The notes beneath the pieces were generated by a model. The model ran no database searches. It was not told the origin of the DNA and saw only the letters and a program-made list of their open reading frames with translations. Positions 1 through 5,943 of a stretch of 7,341 nucleotides of DNA are shown here, piece by piece (within the stretch, counting starts at the first letter, position 1; the number at the start of each line of letters is the position of its first letter). Both the position numbers and the translations under genes were made by a program. The DNA comes from Spirochaetaceae bacterium UBA1306 (GTDB taxonomy: Bacteria; Spirochaetota; Spirochaetia; Treponematales; Rectinemataceae), in contig DBTW01000199.1 of NCBI GenBank assembly GCA_002307245.1, positions 1 through 7,341 of the forward strand, read 5' to 3'.

Positions 1-51
1 GAGGCCCCGGCCCTATTCTTGGCGCGGGAGAAGCCCGATGAGCTCGATTGA
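1..51 (+). CDS. Possible C-terminal end of an upstream gene (5' end outside window)
   Basis: Frame 1 is open from the left edge to a TGA at 49-51 and reads as a natural-looking charged C-terminus (EAPALFLAREKPDELD). Thirteen of its 16 sense codons end in G or C, like the confident genes here, whereas the alternative frame ending in TGA at 39-41 has weak third-position GC. If real, the gene overlaps the next one by 14 bases and is probably co-transcribed with it. Sixteen codons are too few to suggest a function. This is inference from codon bias only. Confidence 0.35.
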   Translation, partial: EAPALFLAREKPDELD

Positions 52-1927
52 ACTGAACCCTGCCTGGGAATCGGCCCTGGAGGCCCTGCACTTCGCCTTC
101 CAGCCCATAGTTCTCGCCTCCGACGGCCGCGCCTACGGTTACGAGGCCCTGCTCCGCGGCTGCGGCGCCGCCGGCTTTCCGAGCATCGGCTCGGCCTTCG
201 ACAGCGCCTACCTCGACGGCGCGCTCGCCGGCTTCGACGAGAGATTGAGGGAGAAGGCCTTCGGGGACTTCGCCCGCTGGGCGCCGTCGGGGACCAAGCT
301 CTTCTATAACATCGACAACCGGATATTCCTGCGGCCCGACGCCGGTATGGGCGAGCGCATCGCCGGGGGAATCGTCGAGTGCGCTGAAGGGCTGGGCCTT
401 TCCGCCTCGCGCGTCGCGCTGGAGATCTCCGAGCGGCACGAGCTCGAGGGCGACGCGGGCTTCGAGCGCGTCATCTCGCTCTGCCGCGAGAAGGGTCTGC
501 GCATCGCGATCGACGATTTCGGCTCCGGCTACGCGGGGCTCAAGCTGCTGCATATGTCCGAGCCCGACATCGTGAAGATCGACCGCCACTTCGTGTCCGG
601 CTGCGGGAGCGAGCCGCGCAAGGCGCGCTTTCTGGAGAAGATCGTCGGCATGGCGCACCTCATGGGCGTCTCGGTCGTGGTCGAGGGCGTGGAGACCGAG
701 AGCGAGCTCGGGGTTTGCCTGGAGTCCGGCTGCGACATGGTCCAGGGCTTCCTCCTGGCGCGGCCGACCGTCGGGCGCGAGGCCTTCGCGCCCGGCTTCG
801 ATTCGATGGCGAGGGTGGGGAGGGACGCGCGCCGCGGACGCTCACTCGGGGCGGGCGTCCTCGCCTCGGCCGAGGCGCGCGTGTCTCCCGCCCGGGATAC
901 CGACGGACTCGTCGAGATATTGTCCCGCTTCCGCAAGAACGTCGATCTGGACCTGCTCCCGGTCGTCGACGAGGCCGGCGAGCCGGTCGGCGTCTACCTC
1001 GAGCGCGACTTCCGCCAGTACGTCTACTCGCCCTACGGCATCGCCCTGCTCGAGCACCTCGAGAGCGGCCGCGGCCGGTCCAGCTTCCTGCGCAGGGCTC
1101 CCATCGCCGCCCTCGGGGCCGACCTCGCGCGGGTCCTCGAGGTCTTCAGCGCCCAGCCTTCCTCGGGCGGGGTGATCCTCACGGCCGACTCGCGCTACGC
1201 GGGCCTGGTCCCCGCGGCCGAGCTGCTGGCCCTCGTCGCGGAGCGGGAGCTGGCCGAGGCCCGCGACCAGAATCCCCTGACCAGGCTGCCGGGCAACCTG
1301 CGCGTCGCCGAGGTGATCTCGCAGAGGATGGCGGAGGGCGAGCGCGGCAGGGCCTTCGTCTACTTCGACTTCGACGACTTCAAGCCCTTCAACGACCGCT
1401 ACGGCTTTCGTCTGGGCGACCGCATGATCCAGCTCTTCGCGGATATCCTCCGCTCGACCTTCGGCAAGGCGGGCTGCTTCGTGGGGCATCTGGGGGGGGA
1501 CGACTTCTTCGCCTTCTCCTTCGCGGAGTCGATCGACGGGATACTTTCCCCCGTGCGCGAGGCTTCCGACCGCTTCCGCCGGGAGGCCTCCTCGTTCTAT
1601 TCGGCCGAGGACCGCGACCGCGGCTGGATCCTCGGCCGCGACCGGTCGGGTATCGAGCGGCGTATGCCCCTCATCGGGGTCAGCGCCGCGGTCGTCCTCG
1701 TCGAACGTGGCTCCGACCTGGAGCCCGAGTCGCTGTCGGACCTCCTCGCAGCGCTCAAGAAGGAGGCGAAGGGATCGCCTTCGCATTGCGCCCACATGGT
1801 CGAGTCCGCGGGCGCGGCCGGCGGCGCGGGAGGGGGCGGGGCGCTCCCGCGCCGCGCCGCGTCGACCGAATCGGGCCGCGGCCCGGCCTTCGCCGTGTTC
1901 GCGCCCGCCCTCCTGGCCTCGACCTAG
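38..1927 (+). CDS. EAL-CBS-GGDEF cyclic-di-GMP signalling protein
   Basis: A 629-residue, probably cytosolic protein that would break down and possibly make c-di-GMP. The EAL domain (about residues 15-255) keeps every landmark: QPI at 22-24, E36-A37-L38, N91, E129 in LEISE, D159-D160 in DDFGSGY, K180 in VKIDR, E216 and E219 in VEGVE, and QGF at 236-238. It should be an active phosphodiesterase. A CBS pair (about 280-400) is a likely nucleotide-sensing linker. The GGDEF domain (about 405-590) has LTRLPGN at 414-420, metal D444, N452, D453 and the signature GGDDF at 486-490, with Asp replacing the usual Glu. The inhibitory RxxD site is absent: residues 477-480 are KAGC. The last 45 or so residues are Gly/Ala-rich and look disordered. 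There is no signal peptide or membrane segment. A GGGAGAA ribosome site at 26-32 lies five bases before the ATG. The domain order (EAL first, GGDEF last) is the reverse of the commonest hybrid. Net activity cannot be read from sequence. Confidence 0.95.
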   Translation: MSSIELNPAWESALEALHFAFQPIVLASDGRAYGYEALLRGCGAAGFPSIGSAFDSAYLDGALAGFDERLREKAFGDFARWAPSGTKLFYNIDNRIFLRPDAGMGERIAGGIVECAEGLGLSASRVALEISERHELEGDAGFERVISLCREKGLRIAIDDFGSGYAGLKLLHMSEPDIVKIDRHFVSGCGSEPRKARFLEKIVGMAHLMGVSVVVEGVETESELGVCLESGCDMVQGFLLARPTVGREAFAPGFDSMARVGRDARRGRSLGAGVLASAEARVSPARDTDGLVEILSRFRKNVDLDLLPVVDEAGEPVGVYLERDFRQYVYSPYGIALLEHLESGRGRSSFLRRAPIAALGADLARVLEVFSAQPSSGGVILTADSRYAGLVPAAELLALVAERELAEARDQNPLTRLPGNLRVAEVISQRMAEGERGRAFVYFDFDDFKPFNDRYGFRLGDRMIQLFADILRSTFGKAGCFVGHLGGDDFFAFSFAESIDGILSPVREASDRFRREASSFYSAEDRDRGWILGRDRSGIERRMPLIGVSAAVVLVERGSDLEPESLSDLLAALKKEAKGSPSHCAHMVESAGAAGGAGGGGALPRRAASTESGRGPAFAVFAPALLAST

Positions 1928-2409
1928 CCTCGGTCCCGCTCCGCCTCCGAGAGATTGCCCACTATCCGGCGGAGACAGGCCTCGAAGGCCTCGATCTCCG
2001 CCGCGCCCATCCCCGCGTAAAATAGCTTGGTCATGCGGGCCGAGGCCTCGCCGTAGTCCTCCTCGATCTTCCGCCCGGCCGCGCTGCACTCGATGACGCA
2101 GGCCCGGCGGTCTCCCGGGGCTGCGCGGCGCAGGACGAGGCCGGCCGCCTCGAGGCGGTCGATCATGCTCGTCAGGGTCGAGGGCTCGAGGGCGGTCTCG
2201 GCCGAGAGGGCCGACATGCTCAAGCCCCCGTCGGCCTTCCAGAGGGCGAAGAGGATGCGGCCCTGGGCGGGGTTGATCGCGGAGCCGCCGGATTCCTTGA
2301 GCAATCGCGCGAAGACGCGGCCGGCGATCTGGTGGGCCTTCGCGAGGAGGTAGCCGCCCTGCGAGGGCGTCTTCCGCGGCGCGTCGCGCGCTGAGCCGCG
2401 AGCGCTCAC
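1924..2409 (-). CDS. MarR-family transcriptional repressor
   Basis: A 161-residue winged-helix regulator of usual MarR length. The HTH and wing span about residues 65-114: a recognition helix near 76-89 (PSTLTSMIDRLEAAG) followed by a wing with GDRRACVIECSAAGR, the family's DxR-type wing signature. Flanking helices (about 18-55 and 118-155) would form the dimer interface. I chose the GTG at 2407-2409 because it overlaps the TGA of the upstream PNPOx gene as GTGA, the expected geometry for translational coupling. The frame is open up to an ATG at 2625, but that extra stretch lies inside the PNPOx gene in another frame and reads as Gly/Arg/Pro-rich noise. The ribosome site before the GTG is weak, which supports coupling. 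It probably represses its own operon at the repeats around 2905-2938. The ligand is unknown. Its TAG shares CTAG with the stop of the converging EAL-CBS-GGDEF gene. Confidence 0.88.
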   Translation of the reverse strand: MSARGSARDAPRKTPSQGGYLLAKAHQIAGRVFARLLKESGGSAINPAQGRILFALWKADGGLSMSALSAETALEPSTLTSMIDRLEAAGLVLRRAAPGDRRACVIECSAAGRKIEEDYGEASARMTKLFYAGMGAAEIEAFEACLRRIVGNLSEAERDRG

Positions 2410-2855
2410 AGCTCGAGGTCGAAGGCGGCGCTGGCCGCCCAGCCCCTCGCCCGGACCGGGTCGACGCGAAGCACCGTATAGTCCGGATCGTCCCGGCCCT
2501 TCGGATAGTACATCTCCCAGCCCTCTATCCACAGCGCCGCGCGGGCCTCGGGGTCGGGAAGAGCCTTGCCGGAGAGGCAGAGCCCCTTGAATTCCGAGGG
2601 GATCATGAAATAGACGCTCACCCAAGGCGCCGATCCCATCTCCCGAACCTTGACCGACGAGGTATTGGTGCCGAGGAGGACCGAGAGGCCCGCGCCTTTC
2701 TGGTACTCGGCGAGGGCCGGGAATCGCGCGGCGTCCCTCCAGTTGAACAAGGCCCGCAGGTGCGGGTATGGCTCCGCCCCCATGGTGGCGAGGGTCAGCA
2801 TGTCCGCCCTGCCCATGATATCGAGGGCGAATTCCTCGAATTGCTTTTTGTTCAT
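2406..2855 (-). CDS. Pyridoxamine-phosphate-oxidase-like FMN split-barrel protein
   Basis: A 149-residue cytosolic protein of the PNPOx-like / general stress protein 26 type. The N-terminal helix and first strands (residues 5-38, with TLATMGAEPYPHLRALFN) resemble the usual start of the barrel. TNTSSVKVREM at 63-73 matches the Thr-Asn-x-x-Ser-x-Lys element that binds the FMN phosphate. VYF at 81-83 and LSGKA at 94-98 are core strands, and YYPKGRDDPDYTVLRVDP at 116-133 is the typical C-terminal part. These proteins are usually small flavin, F420 or haem-binding reductases. The substrate cannot be told, and true pyridoxine synthesis is unlikely at this length. The start is firm: GAGGAGG (2861-2867 on the complement) sits five bases before the ATG. 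It is the first gene of an operon with the MarR repressor, which suggests induction by whatever MarR senses, perhaps redox or toxic small molecules (inference). Confidence 0.88.
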   Translation of the reverse strand: MNKKQFEEFALDIMGRADMLTLATMGAEPYPHLRALFNWRDAARFPALAEYQKGAGLSVLLGTNTSSVKVREMGSAPWVSVYFMIPSEFKGLCLSGKALPDPEARAALWIEGWEMYYPKGRDDPDYTVLRVDPVRARGWAASAAFDLEL

Positions 2856-2881
2856 TAGGTCCTCCTCATCTTTCGGCCCAC

Positions 2882-2902
2882 CCGCCTCCGAAGGCGGTTT
2901 TT
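2882..2902 (+). terminator. Hairpin with T5 tail: possible + strand terminator, also a 5' UTR hairpin of the PNPOx operon
   Basis: CCGCCT (2882-2887), loop CCGA, AGGCGG (2892-2897), then TTTTT (2898-2902). Read on the + strand this is a short GC-rich intrinsic terminator. No + strand gene ends nearby, so it could only stop read-through from the EAL-CBS-GGDEF gene. On the - strand the same hairpin falls in the leader of the PNPOx-MarR mRNA, about 15 bases upstream of its ribosome site, where it could affect mRNA stability or translation. Either reading is inference. Confidence 0.4.
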
Positions 2903-2904
2903 GA

Positions 2905-2938
2905 TTCGATGTAGTATATTACCATATCGAAGTAATAT
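2905..2938. promoter_or_regulatory. Probable MarR operator: interleaved repeats over the promoter
   Basis: Three repeat relations overlap here. ATATTAC (2916-2922) and GTAATAT (2932-2938) form an inverted repeat with a 9-base gap. TTCGAT (2905-2910) and ATCGAA (2926-2931) form a second inverted repeat with a 15-base gap. TCGATGTAGTAT (2906-2917) and TCGAAGTAATAT (2927-2938) are direct repeats (10 of 12 identical) offset by 21 bases, two helical turns. They cover the -35/-10 spacer and the start site, so a bound dimer would block RNA polymerase. Assigning them to the operon's own MarR protein is inference from position. Confidence 0.6.
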
Positions 2939-2943
2939 GTCAA
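2913..2943 (-). promoter_or_regulatory. Sigma-70-type promoter of the PNPOx-MarR operon
   Basis: On the - strand there is a perfect -35 TTGACA (complement of 2938-2943). Two overlapping -10 boxes are possible: TAATAT (2916-2921) at 16 bases, preceded by an extended TG motif, or TATACT (2913-2918) at 19 bases. The region is strikingly AT-rich against the GC-rich genes. Transcription would start near 2905-2910, giving a leader of about 50 bases. Confidence 0.75.
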
Positions 2944-2963
2944 GCCGGGCTTTGGAAGGTTAG

Positions 2964-3007
2964 GGCGCGGGAAAGGAAACCTTTCTAAAAGGTGTCCTTT
3001 CCCGCCC
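2964..3007 (-). terminator. Long 3' hairpin after the esterase gene, no U-tract
   Basis: An 11-bp stem, GCGGGAAAGGA (2967-2977) with TCCTTTCCCGC (2995-3005), continues after one A/G mismatch into a further stem (ACCTTT with AAAGGT, 2979-2984 and 2988-2993) closed by a CTA loop. Two outer G-C pairs extend it past a bulged C. It begins 9 bases past the esterase stop. Neither strand has a U-run after the stem, so it is a poor classical terminator. It could act as a 3' mRNA stabiliser or a Rho-assisted end. Confidence 0.45.
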
Positions 3008-3015
3008 GATTCCGG

Positions 3016-4014
3016 CTAGATGGAGGAGAAGCGCTTTTTCGCGAAGGCGATCTTCTCGCGGGTCTGGTAGGGCCCGCCGCCCTCGTGGTTGTTGTAGGAG
3101 TAGACGCGGATATCCTTGGGGCCAGCATGCCAGTTGTAGGCGGCGTAGACCGTGGAGGGCGGGCATATCGTGTCCATGAGGCCGACGGAGTAGAGGGCGG
3201 GGACCTTCGTGCGCGCGGCGAAGTTGAGGCCGTCGAAGTAGGAGAGGGTCCTGAAGGCGAGCTCCTCGGCCTCGCGCCGCGTGTGGATGTAGCGCGTGAT
3301 CTCGCCGTAGGGGTCGGTGTCGGTGATCTCGGTGGCGCGGCGGTAGTGGCAGAGGAAGGGCACGTCGGGCATGAGGAAGCCGACGCGCCCGGAGAGGGCC
3401 GCGGCCGCTATCGAGAGCCCGCCGCCCTGCGAGCCGCCGGTCACGGCGATCCGCTCGGGGTCGACGGCCGGGTGGGCCGCGGCCGCCTCGACCGCGCGGG
3501 CGGCGTCGGTCATGATGCGGCGGTAGTAGTAGGTCTCCGGCGAGTCGATGCCCCGCGTCATGACGCCCGGGACGGAGGGGCCCGAGGCGCCATCGTCGGC
3601 CGTGTCGCCGGGCGACCAGCTCGCGCCCTGGCCGCGGCTGTCCATCACGAAGTGCGCGTAGCCCGCGGCGGCCCAGACGAGCCAATCGCAGGGCAGGGAG
3701 CGACCGCCGCCGTAGCCGATGAACTCGACTACGCAGGGGAGCTTGCCCGAGCGGAAGCCCGGAAGGGCGGGGCGCAGGGCCGCGGCCGGGAGCACGAGCC
3801 AGGCCTTGACGCGTTGGCCGCCGAAGCCGGCGAACGAGGCGTCGAAGGCCTCCACCGCGTCGAGGCCGAAGGGGAAGGGCTCGAAGCGGGGATCCAGGGG
3901 ATATCGGCCCGCGTCGGCGAGGGTCGCGGCCCAGAAGGCGTCGAAGTCCTTTTCCTCGCGGCGCGCGGGCTTGTAGCTCGGGAGCTCGTCCCGCGGTAGA
4001 TCGTAGAATGCCAT
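3016..4014 (-). CDS. CE7 acetyl xylan esterase / cephalosporin-C deacetylase
   Basis: A 332-residue alpha/beta hydrolase, close to the usual CE7 length of about 320. It would remove acetyl groups from xylo-oligosaccharides and related small acetylated compounds, in the cytoplasm because there is no signal peptide. The family marks are complete: the oxyanion-loop Tyr101 in FIGYGGG, the CE7 RGQ motif at 127-129 (DSRGQGAS), nucleophile Ser195 in GGSQGG, Asp281 in VGLMDTICPP and His310 in the HE motif NNHEGGGP. The start is set by AAGGAG (complement of 4021-4026) six bases before the ATG. The frame is open for 47 more codons upstream, but these come from the MITE-like repeat and look nothing like a CE7 N-terminus. 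The gene stands alone, between its own 3' hairpin and the repeat element. No glycosidase or sugar transporter is visible in the window, so the substrate stays general. Confidence 0.95.
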   Translation of the reverse strand: MAFYDLPRDELPSYKPARREEKDFDAFWAATLADAGRYPLDPRFEPFPFGLDAVEAFDASFAGFGGQRVKAWLVLPAAALRPALPGFRSGKLPCVVEFIGYGGGRSLPCDWLVWAAAGYAHFVMDSRGQGASWSPGDTADDGASGPSVPGVMTRGIDSPETYYYRRIMTDAARAVEAAAAHPAVDPERIAVTGGSQGGGLSIAAAALSGRVGFLMPDVPFLCHYRRATEITDTDPYGEITRYIHTRREAEELAFRTLSYFDGLNFAARTKVPALYSVGLMDTICPPSTVYAAYNWHAGPKDIRVYSYNNHEGGGPYQTREKIAFAKKRFSSI

Positions 4015-4020
4015 ATCGCT

Positions 4021-4026
4021 CTCCTT
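4021..4026 (-). promoter_or_regulatory. Ribosome binding site that decides the esterase start
   Basis: AAGGAG on the - strand, six bases before the ATG at 4012-4014. It begins one base after the 15-bp hairpin formed by the left end of the adjacent repeat element, so the folded leader places the site right at the foot of a stable stem. This may influence ribosome access (inference). Confidence 0.8.
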
Positions 4027-4161
4027 AGCAGGCTGTTGAAAAACTCGACGCTTTTCAACAGCCTGCGATGCAATTGCTCGAAAACCTTCGGTTTTCTGCG
4101 CAATTGCGCAGATCAAGGTAATGTTGAAAAAGGCTCTGTTGGCCTTTTTCAACATCCTGTT
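4027..4161. repeat. MITE-like element with terminal inverted repeats and three hairpins
   Basis: The non-coding 135-bp stretch has imperfect 17-bp terminal inverted repeats: AGCAGGCTGTTGAAAAA at 4027-4043 and the complement of AACAGGATGTTGAAAAA at 4145-4161 (15 of 17 match). Inside are three hairpins in tandem: a perfect 15-bp stem (4028-4042 with 4052-4066); a compound stem of GCAATTGC arms (4070-4077 with 4100-4107) around AAAACC-TTC-GGTTTT (4081-4095); and a 14-bp stem (4121-4134 with 4142-4155). The ends resemble insertion-sequence termini of the TGTTGAAAAA kind, from memory only. No transposase is present and no clean target duplication is seen (the flanks TTAG and TTCG are only similar). 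It separates the ABC operon from the esterase and may terminate the former or form the leader of the latter. I see nothing in 4162-4222. Confidence 0.7.
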
Positions 4162-4222
4162 CGGTGGACGATCATCCTAAGCGGGCCCGGCGAGGAGGGT
4201 CAAGCGGAGAGGCTGCGCGGAG

Positions 4223-5011
4223 CTACTGCGCGTTGTCCGCGAGGGCCTCGTGGGCGATGGTCAGGCCCAAGCCCAGGGCGAAGGTGGCGGCCAGCACGAT
4301 CCAGCTGCCGAGCGCGAGCCCTGTCCCCGGCCCGGACGCGCCCGAGTAGATGCCGATGATCGACCATGGGCACCAGGGTCCCCAGCCGGTATGGCCGAAG
4401 AGCGAGGCGAACATCAGGGTGGCGATCGCGTAGCCCAGGGGCGCGAAGTAGCCCCGGGTCGCTACGGCTACCCAGGCGACCGGCATGGCCGCGCAGAGCG
4501 ACATGAGCGCGAGGACGGCGGCCTTGAGGGCGTATCCCCCGAAGAGCGCGCCCGAGAAGCCCGCGAGCCCCAGGATCCGGCCCGCCGCGAAGGCCGCGGC
4601 GACGGCGCCGAGCGTGAGCGCGGCGAACCAAGCCGCGGCGACGAGAACCTTGGCCGCGACGAGCGTGCCGCGGCTCACGGGCAGGGCGAGCAGGTTCTTC
4701 GCCGTGCCCTCGGCGTACTCGCGGCCGAAGACGTAGGCGAAGATGATCGAGCAGAAGAGCATGCCGCCTATGCCGCTCATCTCGCCCGCCACGGTCAGGA
4801 AGGCCGCCCAATCCCGGCCCTCGCCCCCGAAGCTGAAGCTCGCCTTCTGGCCGATGAGGCCGAGCTTGCCGGCCATTCCGGGGTTCAGCATGATCCACAT
4901 GAAGCCGCCGAGCGCCGCTATCATGAAGATGTTGGCGAGCAAGGTCACCCAGGTGACCTTGCAGCGCCTGAGCTTGAGGAATTCCGAGCCGACCGCTTTC
5001 AGGAAAATCAT
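4223..5011 (-). CDS. ABC-2-type transporter permease
   Basis: A 262-residue integral membrane protein, probably the membrane half of an exporter that dimerises and pairs with the ATPase encoded just upstream. About six membrane segments are visible, near residues 22-42, 78-96, 116-143, 160-184, 189-206 and 232-252. The block FGREYAEGTAKNLLALPVSR (95-114), between segments two and three, is typical of ABC-2 permeases of the bacitracin/lantibiotic-resistance type. The N-terminus (SEFLKLRRCK) is the usual cytoplasmic lead-in. The ATG at 5009-5011 overlaps the ATPase stop as ATGA, and GGGGGT a few bases upstream serves as ribosome site. It is the last gene of the TetR operon. The substrate is not predictable: antimicrobial peptide, drug or lipid are all possible. 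Confidence 0.9.
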   Translation of the reverse strand: MIFLKAVGSEFLKLRRCKVTWVTLLANIFMIAALGGFMWIMLNPGMAGKLGLIGQKASFSFGGEGRDWAAFLTVAGEMSGIGGMLFCSIIFAYVFGREYAEGTAKNLLALPVSRGTLVAAKVLVAAAWFAALTLGAVAAAFAAGRILGLAGFSGALFGGYALKAAVLALMSLCAAMPVAWVAVATRGYFAPLGYAIATLMFASLFGHTGWGPWCPWSIIGIYSGASGPGTGLALGSWIVLAATFALGLGLTIAHEALADNAQ

Positions 5012-5943
5012 AGGCTACCCCCGGTGAGGCGCATGAAATGGCTCTCGAGGTCCTCGGAGCCCGCGACGAGGCGCGAGAGCCCCAGGCCCGCGCCGACGAT
5101 GGTCCGGGCGATGGCGGCCGGATCGGCGAGCGGGTCCGTTACGCGCAAGGCCCGCTCGCCCGAGCGCTCGATCGCCCGCAGGCCGAGAAACTCGCGCAGC
5201 GCCGCCTCGGCCTTGCCTGGGTCGTCGACCTCGATCTCGACGCTGCGTAGGCTCCGCGCGCTCAGGTCCGCGGCCTCGGCCTCCTCGACGAGCCTGCCCT
5301 CGTGGACGATGCCGATCCTGTCCGCGAGCTGCTCGACCTCGTCGAGGAGGTGGCTCGACATGAAGATCGTCACGCCCTCCTCGTGCGCGAGGCGCTTGAG
5401 CAGGGCCCTGATCTCGATGATGCCAGCCGGGTCGAGGCCGTTCGCCGGCTCGTCGAGGATGAGGAGCTCGGGCCGGTGGACGAGGGCTCGGGCGATGGAG
5501 AGCCGCTGCTTGTTGCCCAGCGACAGCCGGCCCGCCAGCCTGCCGGAGTATTGTTCGAGGCCGAGCGTCTCCATCGCCGCTCCCGCCGCGGCCTTTGGCG
5601 AGCGCGTCAGCCTGCGCTGCAGCTCGAGGTTCTCGAGGACGCTCAGCTTGGGGTAGGCGGCAGCCGACTCGACGAGGTAGCCGACGCGCGAGAGGACGCC
5701 GGCCCGGTCCCGGCGCAAGGATGAGCCGAGGATCTCGATCTCGCCCTCGTCGGGGCGAACGAGGCCCAGGATCATCCTGATCGTCGTCGTCTTGCCCGCG
5801 CCGTTGCGCCCGAGGAAGCCGTATATCTCGCCCCGCCGCGCCTCGATGGAGATATCCCTGACCGCGCGTACCTGGCCGTAGCTCTTCGCGAGCCCCCTGG
5901 CCAGGAGCGCCGGCGCGCCCGCGCCCCGCCCGTTCCCGCTCAT
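5008..5943 (-). CDS. ABC transporter ATP-binding protein, BcrA/LanF-like
   Basis: A 311-residue ATPase that would drive the adjacent permease. Motifs in order: Walker A GRNGAGKT (45-52), signature LSLGNKQR (140-147), Walker B LLILDEP (160-166, catalytic E165), D-loop NGLD (168-171) and switch His198 (SSH). The Q-loop position reads VGYLVESAAAYPKLSV, with Glu92 in place of Gln. This E-loop, with the LSLGNKQRL form of the signature, is known from BcrA and the lantibiotic-immunity LanF proteins, and it points to export or immunity rather than import. The C-terminal 85 or so residues (225-311) form the accessory region usual in this group. The start ATG overlaps the TetR stop as ATGA, and a GGAAGG/GGCGGAG stretch lies just upstream. 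All catalytic residues are intact. The self-protection role is inferred from family and context; the substrate is unknown. Confidence 0.93.
   Translation of the reverse strand: MSGNGRGAGAPALLARGLAKSYGQVRAVRDISIEARRGEIYGFLGRNGAGKTTTIRMILGLVRPDEGEIEILGSSLRRDRAGVLSRVGYLVESAAAYPKLSVLENLELQRRLTRSPKAAAGAAMETLGLEQYSGRLAGRLSLGNKQRLSIARALVHRPELLILDEPANGLDPAGIIEIRALLKRLAHEEGVTIFMSSHLLDEVEQLADRIGIVHEGRLVEEAEAADLSARSLRSVEIEVDDPGKAEAALREFLGLRAIERSGERALRVTDPLADPAAIARTIVGAGLGLSRLVAGSEDLESHFMRLTGGSL

Noticed and set aside
715..2025. Long + strand open frame of 436 codons inside the EAL-CBS-GGDEF gene
   Set aside because: It overlaps a gene with intact motifs, its translation is almost all Arg/Gly/Pro/Ala, and it matches no fold. 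It is a high-GC shadow.
842..2089. - strand open frame of 415 codons opposite the EAL-CBS-GGDEF gene
   Set aside because: Low-complexity Gly/Glu/Arg-rich translation opposite a well-supported gene, with no ribosome site or motif.
2410..2625. 72-codon N-terminal extension of the MarR protein
   Set aside because: It lies inside the PNPOx gene in another frame and is Gly/Arg/Pro-rich. The GTGA overlap gives a normal 161-residue MarR.
2992..3999. + strand open frame of 335 codons opposite the esterase
   Set aside because: The esterase on the other strand has its full catalytic set. This frame is a biased-composition antisense shadow.
4015..4155. 47-codon N-terminal extension of the esterase
   Set aside because: It is made of the hairpin repeat element and lacks similarity to CE7 N-termini. 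A proper ribosome site precedes the ATG at 4014.
4027..4161. CRISPR-like array or riboswitch
   Set aside because: The hairpins differ in sequence and spacing, so there are no regular repeats and spacers, and no known aptamer core is recognisable.
4204..4222. Short direct repeat GCGGAG just after the permease stop
   Set aside because: Six bases repeated once in GC-rich DNA is expected by chance and forms no stable structure.
4250..5656. + strand open frame of 468 codons across the ABC genes
   Set aside because: It spans two intact genes on the other strand and reads as Arg/Glu/Gly-rich, then Ser/Arg-rich, noise.
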